Below, in pieces: positions 19,226-28,019 of a DNA stretch of 59,421 nucleotides. Source of the DNA: Mariniblastus sp. Its GTDB lineage: Bacteria; Planctomycetota; Planctomycetia; Pirellulales; Pirellulaceae. A model generated the notes under the pieces. It made no database searches. It saw only the letters and a program-made list of their open reading frames with translations, and was not told where the DNA came from. The stretch is from contig JALZWN010000143.1 in the NCBI GenBank assembly GCA_023300235.1, positions 1 through 59,421 on the forward strand. Reading direction: 5' to 3'. The position numbers and the translations under genes were made by a program. Position 1 is the stretch's first letter. The number at the start of each line of letters is the position of its first letter.

Positions 19226-21004
19226 ATGCCTCTTGTCGTTCAAAAATTTGGCGGAACCAGTGTCGCCGATAGTCAAAAAATTCTCGCCGCCGCTCGCAAA
19301 GCCGTTCGGGCTCAGCAACGCGGTAATCAAGTCGTGGTCGTCGTCAGTGCGATGGGCAAAAACACTGACACGCTGATTGGACTTGCAAACGAAATTAACG
19401 AACGTCCACCGGCTCGGGAGATGGACATGTTATTGTCGACTGGCGAACAGGTCAGTGTCGCGTTGATGGCGATGGCGATCGATTCGTTGGGGGCCAAAGG
19501 AGTTAGCTTGACTGGAGGCCAGATTGGCATCAAAACTGATAGCTCGCACACGAAAGCTCGAATCAATTCGATTTCCACCGAACGTGTCAAAGCGTTGTTG
19601 GACGATGGCAACATCGTGATCGCCGCGGGCTTTCAAGGCGTCGATGACAACCTGAACATTACCACGCTTGGCCGCGGCGGCAGCGATACGACGGCTGTGG
19701 CGTTGGCGGCGGTGTTGGGCGCGGATCAATGTGAAATCTACACCGACGTCGATGGCGTTTACACGACCGACCCGCGCGTGTTGCCGGAAGCTTGCTTGGT
19801 TCGTCAAGTCGGCTACGACGAGATGTTGGAGTTGGCTTCGTTGGGGGCTGGCGTGTTGCATAGTCGGTCGGTGGAGTTTGGCAAAAAGTTCAACGTGCCG
19901 ATCCACGTACGAAGTAGTTTGAGCGACGTGCCGGGGTCATTGATCGTCGACGATGCCGAAACCGCCGGGATGGTGGTTAGCGGCGCAGCGTTGACGAAGG
20001 ACGAAGCGATGTTGTCGATCGTGAACGTGCCGGATGTGCCGGGAGCGATTCACAAAATCTTCGCGCCAATAGCGGACAAGAAAATCACGGTTGATATGAT
20101 CGTGCAAAACGCTTCTGCCAACGGCGAAAGCACCACGATCAGTTTCACGATCCCAAAAGACGAGATCGATGACGCGAAAGAAGCCGTGGCCGGTGCCCTT
20201 GAGGAGCTTGGTTGCGAGCTAATGCCGGTCAACGATAACGTCTCGAAAGTTTCTGTCGTGGGGATGGGGATGGCCGAAAAGAGTGGCGTGGCGAATCGGA
20301 TGTTCCGTAGGCTGGCTGAAGGTGGCGTGAACATGAACATTATCACGACCAGTGAGATTAAGGTTTCCGCGTTGGTCAGTCGCGAGGTGGCTCGGGACGC
20401 TTTGAGGATCGTCCACTCGGAATTTGATTTGGACAAAATCGAACCGACGCCGGGTACGGAGGAAGTCAAAGAGCGAACTGCGTTGAGCCCCGAGGAAGTG
20501 ATCGAGCGGTTGCGGGGTTTGGGGATGGAAGACTTGACGATTGATGAGATCACTTTGGATGACACTCAGTCATTGGTGATTTTGACCAAGGTCCCCAACA
20601 AGCCAGGCGTGGCGGCTGAGTTGTTTGATCAAGTCGCCGCAGCGGGTGTGTTTGTTGATATGATTGTGCAGAGCCATGCCAGCGATGATGTGGCGGACAT
20701 TGCGTTTACGGTCGGACGCGACGATTTCGATCGCGCGGTGGCCAAGACGCAGGCGGTTTCCGATCAGTTTGGTTGCGAAGGGGTTTCTTCGAAGCGTGAA
20801 ATCGCGAAACTGTCGGTTTCGGGTGTGGGCTTGCGAAGTCATACTGGCGTGGCGATCGGAATGTTCGAGGCACTTGGTAGCGCCGGAATTAACTTGGACG
20901 CGATCAACACCAGTGAAGTGCGGGTGAATGTGATCGTTGACGGTTCGGCTGGTAAAGCAGCTGAAAAAGCATTGAAACAACAGTTTGCAAGTTCGTTGCG
21001 GTAA
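19226..21004 (+). CDS. lysC: Aspartate kinase with four ACT domains
   Basis: 'LVVQKFGGTSVADSQKIL', 'TLGRGGSDTTAVALAAVLGADQCEIYTDVDGVYTTDPR'; two ACT pairs C-terminal. Likely start MPLVVQ at 19226 (track start 19199). Confidence 0.93.
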   Translation: MPLVVQKFGGTSVADSQKILAAARKAVRAQQRGNQVVVVVSAMGKNTDTLIGLANEINERPPAREMDMLLSTGEQVSVALMAMAIDSLGAKGVSLTGGQIGIKTDSSHTKARINSISTERVKALLDDGNIVIAAGFQGVDDNLNITTLGRGGSDTTAVALAAVLGADQCEIYTDVDGVYTTDPRVLPEACLVRQVGYDEMLELASLGAGVLHSRSVEFGKKFNVPIHVRSSLSDVPGSLIVDDAETAGMVVSGAALTKDEAMLSIVNVPDVPGAIHKIFAPIADKKITVDMIVQNASANGESTTISFTIPKDEIDDAKEAVAGALEELGCELMPVNDNVSKVSVVGMGMAEKSGVANRMFRRLAEGGVNMNIITTSEIKVSALVSREVARDALRIVHSEFDLDKIEPTPGTEEVKERTALSPEEVIERLRGLGMEDLTIDEITLDDTQSLVILTKVPNKPGVAAELFDQVAAAGVFVDMIVQSHASDDVADIAFTVGRDDFDRAVAKTQAVSDQFGCEGVSSKREIAKLSVSGVGLRSHTGVAIGMFEALGSAGINLDAINTSEVRVNVIVDGSAGKAAEKALKQQFASSLR

Positions 21005-21101
21005 CGATTGCTGATCACTTCTAAGATTGCTGATCAATTCTACGATCGGTCACACGTTAGGTTCGTTCAGCTTGCGTTGAACGCTAAAGGATTAAAGCTC
21101 G

Positions 21102-21752
21102 ATGGACTCTTTGCACTTTTGTGTCGCGGTCGTGCCGCTGGCGGTTTACTTATTGATGATGGGGCTGCTGAATTTGCGCCGGCATCCGTTCGTGACCACG
21201 GGGGCTCGTGATGCGGCGACGTTGGGGATCGGAGTCGTTGGTTTTGTGATTGCCGGCCCGATGGAATTGTTTTTCCCTGAGGGGGCGGCCAGTCAGTTCG
21301 GGGCCTGGGTTTGGGTTTCGCTGATCGTATTTTACGGTTTGTGTGTGTCGCTGGTGGTGTTGCTGATGCGACCGAGGCTGGTGGTTTACAATGTGGCGTT
21401 GGAAGAATTGCGACCGGTTTTGAGCAAGATTGCGATGGAGTTGGATCCTAAGAGCCGGTGGATTGGTGATGCGTTGGTGATTCCAAGATTGAAGATTCAC
21501 ATGCATGTGGAAGCGGTTGAATTGCTGCGGAATGTGCAGATGCTGGCCGGCGGAAATCAACAGAGCATGGAAGGTTGGTTGCGGGTCGAGCGTGAGTTGA
21601 GGCAGCACATGGCCAAGGTGACGGTGGGGCCGAATGTCATGGGCGTTCCGTTTTTGATTGCGTCGGGCTTGTTGGCGGTTACGGCGGCGACCTATTTGAT
21701 TTTGGATGGTGAAGCGGTTCAGGTGGCGTGGGATAACTTCTTTCGTCGTTAA
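21102..21752 (+). CDS. Hypothetical membrane protein (216 aa)
   Basis: ORF with several TM segments; no family recognised. Confidence 0.6.
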   Translation: MDSLHFCVAVVPLAVYLLMMGLLNLRRHPFVTTGARDAATLGIGVVGFVIAGPMELFFPEGAASQFGAWVWVSLIVFYGLCVSLVVLLMRPRLVVYNVALEELRPVLSKIAMELDPKSRWIGDALVIPRLKIHMHVEAVELLRNVQMLAGGNQQSMEGWLRVERELRQHMAKVTVGPNVMGVPFLIASGLLAVTAATYLILDGEAVQVAWDNFFRR

Positions 21753-21800
21753 GTAGTGATGGCGGCGGCAGTGCCCTCGGCTGGTTGCTTCAGCGCATAA

Positions 21801-21830
21801 AAAACGACCGGGCGTGAGGCCGGCCGTTTT
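21801..21830. terminator. Bidirectional Rho-independent terminator between convergent genes
   Basis: aaaacgaccgg...ccggccgtttt. Confidence 0.65.
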
Positions 21831-21909
21831 CTTGATCAAGTTGATCTACACAAGATGTTTCTGAAGCACAGAGTTCTCGGGGGTAAAGAGTCTGTGCATT
21901 CGGTTAGGT

Positions 21910-22866
21910 TTAGTAACCAATCGTTGGTGGGTTTGGATCCAAGAAGTCGCGAGGAGCCCGAGTGGTGTAGTACGGGTAAGCGTACGTTGGGATCTGGCCA
22001 GCTGGTCCGGCTTGTCCGCCACCGTGAATCGTTGGATCGCGGTGTGGAATGGATCCTGCTCCGGGGCCTACGCCCAAAGCAGTTCTAGATGCTTGGAGGC
22101 GAGCGCGGCAGCTGCTGCAAAGACCACCCGGTCCGCCACAACCGCGTGTACCGCATCCGCCACTTTGGTGTGTTCGACTGCTGCGGCCAAAACTGAAGCC
22201 TCTTAGTAGACCGCGACGATCGTTGTGACTGGCAAGTTGAAGTCCGCTCCCTTGGGCTGCACCTTCGAAACCGTGTTCGACGCTGTCGCCCATCGAGAAT
22301 TCAACAGGTCCAGAAGCTGAGCAACCGCAATCGGTTCCCAGCATGGTTGGGGCTGGTGTGCCGCAACCGCAATCGCCAGCGGTGTCGATTTCAGCTGCAC
22401 CGTCGCAACCACCTGCACCGTCGCAACCACCTGCGCTTTTGCAGCCACAGCCACGACCAATGTTGCCGACGTTACTTTGCAAGCGACTTGCGACGCGATC
22501 AGCGAGTTGGGGTCGCTTGAGTTTGCATGTTCGGCATCCGCCGTTGCAGCCTTCTGCTTTGCAAGAAGGTCCTGCTTCACTCAAGCCTAGTCCTAGTCCT
22601 GTTTGTCCGCCGTAGTTTTTGTTGGCAAACGCGTTTGCACTACCGGAGTTGCCACAGTCGCCTGAGCAAGATTGGTCGCCACAGCTGCTCGTCTGGCCAC
22701 ATCCGCAACTGGATTCACCGCCTCCGGAGGAGCCTATGTTGCCTATGACGTTACCGCCGCCAAGGATGCCTTGGCCACAAGAGCCGCCGCAAGGGCTAGT
22801 GCTCGAGCAGCCCGCGAAGTTAAGGGCGAACAGGCATGCGCCCATAGCAAGCATAAGAGATCGCAT
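21910..22866 (-). CDS. Cys/Gly-rich lipoprotein, hypothetical
   Basis: N-terminal 'MLAMGACLFALNFAGC' lipobox; about 25 Cys residues in 318 aa; C-terminal 'YYTTRAPRDFLDPNPPTIGY'. Confidence 0.7.
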   Translation of the reverse strand: MRSLMLAMGACLFALNFAGCSSTSPCGGSCGQGILGGGNVIGNIGSSGGGESSCGCGQTSSCGDQSCSGDCGNSGSANAFANKNYGGQTGLGLGLSEAGPSCKAEGCNGGCRTCKLKRPQLADRVASRLQSNVGNIGRGCGCKSAGGCDGAGGCDGAAEIDTAGDCGCGTPAPTMLGTDCGCSASGPVEFSMGDSVEHGFEGAAQGSGLQLASHNDRRGLLRGFSFGRSSRTHQSGGCGTRGCGGPGGLCSSCRARLQASRTALGVGPGAGSIPHRDPTIHGGGQAGPAGQIPTYAYPYYTTRAPRDFLDPNPPTIGY

Positions 22867-23221
22867 AGTTTCAAGTCCTTTTGAATACTGGGTCTGTTCC
22901 TCAAAGCCATCCTGGCTCTGTTGCGGAACATTATCTTGAGTGGCCGCATCAGGACGCTACGGTTGATTGCAATCAAAGAAACTCGGTTACGGGTGGCGAG
23001 TAAACTTTGAAGCGATCGCGGCTGATAGGCGATTGGCTTCTACGATTACGAAACGAACAAACACGTAGTTTGATCGGACGTACAAGCCTCATCGTCACTA
23101 CATCTAAGAGAATTGAGAAAATCCACAAAGTTGGGTGGAACCGCACGACCGTTCTAACACAATCAGTTTGCGTTAGGTGGTCTTGGTAGAATGTACGGGC
23201 GATTGGTCGATGGGTGAGGGT

Positions 23222-24505
23222 CTAATCGGTAAACTTTAACACGGCGTACTTCTTTTTGCCGCTACGTAAAACGATCGTGGTTTCGCTGGCAAGATCGGCT
23301 GCTGTCAATCGATGGTTCAGGTTGTCGTTACGGCGATTGTTGACGTAGATCGAGCCTTGTTCGATCATCCGGCGAGCGTTGCCTTTACTATTTTGCAGGC
23401 CAGTTGCGACCAAGGCATCGATCAGCCCCAGCCCTTCTCCACCGAGTTGATCCATTGGGAAGCTGCTGTTGGGCACGTCCCCGAAAATTTGCATTAGGTC
23501 AGCGTCTTTGAGGTTCTCGATTTCAGCTCCGAAGAAAATCTCGGTCGCTCGCATCGCTTGATCCAAACCAGCTTGGCCGTGGATCAACAACGTGAGTTGC
23601 TCGGCCAGCTTCTTTTGGCTTTCACGTTGATGAGCGGCTGCTTCGCGAGCGGCGTCCAAGGCGGTGATTTCCTTGTGCGACAACTCGGTCAGGAATCGCA
23701 AGCACTTCGATACGTCCGCGTCGTCGACGTTGACCCAGTATTGGTAGAACTGGTACGGGCTGGTCCGTTCGGCGGACAACCAAATCGCACCGGATTCGGT
23801 TTTACCCATTTTGGCGCCGTCGGATTTGGTTAGCAACGGGCAAGTCATTCCGTATAGCTGTTGGCTGAGCATGCGTCGGCCAAGGTCGATGCCCGCGGTG
23901 ACGTTGCCCCATTGATCGCTGCCGCCAATTTGTAGTTCGCAGCCGAACTGTTTGTTTAAGTGAACAAAGTCGTAGGCTTGCAGCAGCATGTAGCTAAACT
24001 CGGTGTAGCTCAACCCCGCTTCGCTACCGAGGCGGCTCTTCACGCTGTCTTTGGTCAGCATCACACTGATCGGAAAGTTTTTGCCGACGTCGCGTAGAAA
24101 GTCGGTGTAAGAAAACTCTTTCATCCAATCGTTGTTGTTAACCAATACGGCCGATTGGTCGCCGCAGTCGAAGTCCAACACGTGTCGCATTTGAGCTTCG
24201 ATGCCGGCGATGTTGGCTTGGAGTGCTTCGGCGGACAGCAAATTCCGCTCGGCACTCTTGCCACTTGGATCGCCGATCATTCCGGTCGCTCCACCGACGA
24301 TCGCGATCGGGCGATGGCCTGCTTTTTGAAAGCGACGGAGCATCATCAGTGGCAGCAAACTGCCGACGTGCAAGCTGTCGGCGGTTGGGTCAAAGCCTGC
24401 GTACAGCGTTCGCGATCCAGATTCGAGCCATTGCGGCAGGTGATCGTCGGCGGTTGTTTGGTGGATCAGGCCTCGCCATTGGAGGTCGGAGAAAATATCA
24501 GGCAT
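23222..24505 (-). CDS. tyrS: Tyrosyl-tRNA synthetase
   Basis: 'LYAGFDPTADSLHVGSLLPLMMLRRFQKAGHRPIAIVGGATGMIGDPSGK', 'GGSDQWGNVTAGIDLGRR', 'DGAKMGKTESGAIWL', C-terminal S4 domain. Confidence 0.97.
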   Translation of the reverse strand: MPDIFSDLQWRGLIHQTTADDHLPQWLESGSRTLYAGFDPTADSLHVGSLLPLMMLRRFQKAGHRPIAIVGGATGMIGDPSGKSAERNLLSAEALQANIAGIEAQMRHVLDFDCGDQSAVLVNNNDWMKEFSYTDFLRDVGKNFPISVMLTKDSVKSRLGSEAGLSYTEFSYMLLQAYDFVHLNKQFGCELQIGGSDQWGNVTAGIDLGRRMLSQQLYGMTCPLLTKSDGAKMGKTESGAIWLSAERTSPYQFYQYWVNVDDADVSKCLRFLTELSHKEITALDAAREAAAHQRESQKKLAEQLTLLIHGQAGLDQAMRATEIFFGAEIENLKDADLMQIFGDVPNSSFPMDQLGGEGLGLIDALVATGLQNSKGNARRMIEQGSIYVNNRRNDNLNHRLTAADLASETTIVLRSGKKKYAVLKFTD

Positions 24506-24658
24506 TGCGATCAGTAGAAGAAAGACGTTAGGAACGGACGGGTTTGAAGGACCCAGAGCATAGTCGTGCGGTAAGAGTTCGGCAAATGGGAGGTTGGTCT
24601 TCTGCTGCTGGCGCTAGTTTTAGATTCCGGGAAACGCTTGTTGGCGGGGCGTTCATTG

Positions 24659-25687
24659 CTAGGGGATGTCTCGCATTGACATCGGCTGAGGGCGATCGCC
24701 ATTGGCAACGGATTCGATCAGGGCGTGCAAGTTTTGATTGACGTTGTCGTCGGGTTTGATTTTCAAAGCGGATTGGACCGATTTTTGAGCGGCCTCGATT
24801 CGCCCGGCCATGAGGTAGATGATTGACAGGTTTCCTAGTGTTTCGCAGTCATCGGGTTTGAGTGCGGCGGCTTTTTCACCGATTGCGACGGCTTCGTCGA
24901 ACTTGCCGAGTTCTAGACAAACGCCGCCAAGTTCGCGAGCGTAGCCTTCGACTTTGGGGTCGAGTTCGTTGCCTTTGACAAAGTGTTGGTAAGCGGCGCC
25001 GTACTGGCCCAATGCGATGTAGCCTTTACCGCAAAAGAACATCGCTTGAGCAAAGTCAGGATAGTCGGCGATCAACCGTTCAAGGTCGGCAACGGCTGAG
25101 TTGACGGCGTCGGCGTCGTCGCCGGTGACCGGTGGTTCGCCTGGGGTTTTGAAGTGCGGGCGGATGGCCTCACAAGCGGTTTGAAACAAAGCCTCTGGAG
25201 TTCGTGTGCGTCCGAGAAAAACTTCGTCGCCGCTCTGCTTGTCCAAGTAGATTTCGATGTTGCCTTCGACGCGTAGGAATTCTAAATCGTGCAAGTTCGT
25301 TTTGTCGCGAAACAGTAAACCCGATCCGATGGCGGGATCAAAGCCTTCGTGGGCGACGAGGTTTTCTGGATCCGATCCGGCTTTCCAAGCGACGATGGCC
25401 TTTTGGAAGTTGCCCAGTTCGAGCCACTCGCAGTAAGGGTAAATGTCGTGAGTGAACTCGTTGACCAATACCAAGTCGGGGTTGGGGCCGGTGGATCCAT
25501 TCAGGCCGACGGCTTCGAGTTTTTTAACAAACGCCATGGCGTCATCGTTGGACATGAACGAGCAACGCCAGATGTCGCCGTCGTTTAAGAACATGCGGTT
25601 GGGCGGCACGATGCGGTCGTCGTCCAAAAACGGCTGAACGAGCTCGCGTTTGGCGACGACGGAGAATCCTTCGATCGTGATGGACAT
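24659..25687 (-). CDS. TPR-repeat protein with an uncharacterised N-terminal domain
   Basis: C-terminal TPR repeats ('ALGQYGAAYQHFVKGNELDPKVEGY', 'LGKFDEAVAIGEKAAALKPDDCETLGNLSIIYLMAGR'); N-terminal about 180 aa not recognised. Confidence 0.75.
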   Translation of the reverse strand: MSITIEGFSVVAKRELVQPFLDDDRIVPPNRMFLNDGDIWRCSFMSNDDAMAFVKKLEAVGLNGSTGPNPDLVLVNEFTHDIYPYCEWLELGNFQKAIVAWKAGSDPENLVAHEGFDPAIGSGLLFRDKTNLHDLEFLRVEGNIEIYLDKQSGDEVFLGRTRTPEALFQTACEAIRPHFKTPGEPPVTGDDADAVNSAVADLERLIADYPDFAQAMFFCGKGYIALGQYGAAYQHFVKGNELDPKVEGYARELGGVCLELGKFDEAVAIGEKAAALKPDDCETLGNLSIIYLMAGRIEAAQKSVQSALKIKPDDNVNQNLHALIESVANGDRPQPMSMRDIP

Positions 25688-25766
25688 TCAAACTCTCGGA
25701 TTGAACGTGGGTAAGGTTGTCGCCGTCGAGCTGGAAGTCGAGGCGAGGCAAAGGTAAAAGCGAAGT

Positions 25767-27722
25767 TTACATTTTGTCGAGAACTTCAATGCCAAGCAAA
25801 CTCAAACCGGTTTTTAAGGTGCGCGCAGTTAAATCGCAAAGTTGCAGGCGGCTGGTTCGCAGTGAGTCCGACGAGGCATCTTTGACGCTGCATTGGTCGA
25901 AAAACTTGGCAAACAACTGGGCGGTTTCAAACAGATAATTGCACAAGATATTCGGGCGGTAATCAACCAGCATTTCATCGATCGCTTCAGAGAATTGAAG
26001 CAGCTTGACCGCGAGCTGTCGCTCGATCGGCTGTTCAAATTCGAAAGCCACCGGCGACTGACGAATGGCTGCGATGTCGGCTTCGGTTTTGCGGATGATG
26101 CCTTGGACGCGAGCGTAACCGTATTGCAGGTAGGTGGCCGAGTTGCCTCTGACGGATAACATTTTGTCGTAGTCAAACACGTAGTCGCTGGTACGTGCGT
26201 GGGATAGGTCGGCGTATTTGAGCCCGCCCAGACCGACGATTTTTGCGGCTTGAGCCAGTAAGTCGTCGGAGATGTCTGGGTTGTTTTCTTTGGCGATCGT
26301 GGCGGCTCGGGTTTCGGCTTCGTCGAGCAGGCCTTCGAGCCCGACGGTGTCACCCGAGCGAGTTTTGAAGGGTTTGCCGTCTTTGCCCATCACCGTGCCG
26401 AAGCTGACGTGGGTGAGTTCGGTTTCGTTGTAGCCCCATTTGTCGGCCACGTCGAACAGTTTGTTGAAGTGTTCAGACTGGCGATGGTCAACCACGTACA
26501 GACTGGCGTCGGTGTCGAAGTTTTCCATCCGGTATTTGATGGTGGCCAAATCGGTGGTGGCGTATAGGAACGCTCCGTCGCGTTTTTGAACGATCATCGG
26601 AGCGTCATGGTTGTCCAAGAAAACACAAATCGCCCCATCGCTCTCGCGGGTGAATCCTTTGGCTTCGAGGTCTTTCACGACATTGGCGAGTTGGTCGTGA
26701 TAAAAGCTTTCGCCGAGTTCTTTGTCAAAAACGATGTTTAGTCGCGAATAGATTTTTTGGATGTCATCGCGGCACATTGGAAGGAACTGCTTCCATAGGG
26801 CGAGGTTGGTTTCGTCGCCCGCGTGCAAGGCGGCGGTTTCCAACAACGCCGCGTTGCCGATCTCGGCGTGCTGCGCGGCGATTTTAGCGAGGCTTGGAGA
26901 GGTTTCGGTTGCTTGGAGGGTTGCTTGGGCGTCTTCGATTTTACCGGTTAGTTTCTTGGCGGCGGAGATGGCGTTGTTGAGCTCTTTCTTTTGTTTTTTG
27001 GCGGCCTTTTTATCGCCAGTTTCGGGCAACGCTTTGAGTTGTTCGACTTTCTGTTGCGCGGCGACGAGTTCGGCTTGGGTGGTCGGCAATTGTTTTTTAG
27101 TGGAATGGTAGTCCATGATTTGGCGAACAAACTTATACAGTCGCCCCAGTTCTTTGACCGGTTCGGTTTTAAAGGCTGACGAATCCAAAAAGTGTTTGTA
27201 GCCGTAGATGATCATTCCGAACTGGGTTCCCCAATCACCTAGGTGGTTGTCGGTGATCACTTCGTGGCCGGCGAAGCGCAAGACTTTGGCGATCGCGTCG
27301 CCGATGACGGTCGAGCGAATGTGGCCGACGTGCATGGGTTTGGCGACGTTGGGAGAAGAATAGTCGACGACGTATTTTCGCGGCGAGTCGGTAGCGGTTA
27401 CGCCCAGGCGATCATCTTTTATCGCGGCGGCGAGATGGTTGTTGAGCCAAGCGTCTGAGAGCGTCAGGTTGATAAAGCCGGGGCCAGCGATTTCAACGTT
27501 GGAGCAAAGCGAGTCCAGCGAGACGTCGGCGACTAAATCAGCGGCGATGTCACGCGGGGGTTTACCGAGTTGCTTGCCCAACGGCATCGCGCAGTTGGCT
27601 TGGTAGTCGCCGAACTTCGGATCGCCAGCGGGGCGGATCATGCCCAGTGCTTGCGTGGGGTCGTCGACCAATTTGGCGAGGGCGGCGGAAAAGTGTGATT
27701 TGATTTCTGAAAGAGCGTTCAT
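25767..27722 (-). CDS. argS: Arginyl-tRNA synthetase
   Basis: 'VDYSSPNVAKPMHVGHIRSTVIGDAIAKVLRFAGHEVITDNHLGDWGTQFGM', C-terminal DALR-type anticodon-binding domain ending in 'LSLLGIEVLDKM'. Confidence 0.97.
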   Translation of the reverse strand: MNALSEIKSHFSAALAKLVDDPTQALGMIRPAGDPKFGDYQANCAMPLGKQLGKPPRDIAADLVADVSLDSLCSNVEIAGPGFINLTLSDAWLNNHLAAAIKDDRLGVTATDSPRKYVVDYSSPNVAKPMHVGHIRSTVIGDAIAKVLRFAGHEVITDNHLGDWGTQFGMIIYGYKHFLDSSAFKTEPVKELGRLYKFVRQIMDYHSTKKQLPTTQAELVAAQQKVEQLKALPETGDKKAAKKQKKELNNAISAAKKLTGKIEDAQATLQATETSPSLAKIAAQHAEIGNAALLETAALHAGDETNLALWKQFLPMCRDDIQKIYSRLNIVFDKELGESFYHDQLANVVKDLEAKGFTRESDGAICVFLDNHDAPMIVQKRDGAFLYATTDLATIKYRMENFDTDASLYVVDHRQSEHFNKLFDVADKWGYNETELTHVSFGTVMGKDGKPFKTRSGDTVGLEGLLDEAETRAATIAKENNPDISDDLLAQAAKIVGLGGLKYADLSHARTSDYVFDYDKMLSVRGNSATYLQYGYARVQGIIRKTEADIAAIRQSPVAFEFEQPIERQLAVKLLQFSEAIDEMLVDYRPNILCNYLFETAQLFAKFFDQCSVKDASSDSLRTSRLQLCDLTARTLKTGLSLLGIEVLDKM

Positions 27723-28019
27723 TCGGGCGGTCGACGGTTGTAGCGGAGTGATGGGCCTGCGATGGTATTTTGATCGCAGATTTTAGCAGAGGTAATGGCG
27801 ATGGAAGTAGTCAGATTCACGAGGAATTTTGGCTTGGTTGTGATAAAATCCCGGCTGGTTCAAACCCAGGCGGTTCCTGCGGCGGTTTCATGATAGAAAA
27901 CAGACCGACTTGCCGTGCTTGTGGTTCGATGAATGGTTGTTTTTGAAGATTGCTTTTTTCTCAGAAAGTGTTTCGCTTTGCGTTGCATCGATTACCCCAC
28001 CCGAATTTTGTCAGTTTGC

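Noticed and set aside
21150-21839. 229-aa minus-strand ORF opposite the small membrane protein
   Set aside because: His/Arg/Gln-rich shadow translation and it runs through the terminator hairpin at 21801-21830.
27855-27885. ggttcaaaccc resembling a tRNA T-arm
   Set aside because: No acceptor, D or anticodon arm can be drawn around it; chance match.
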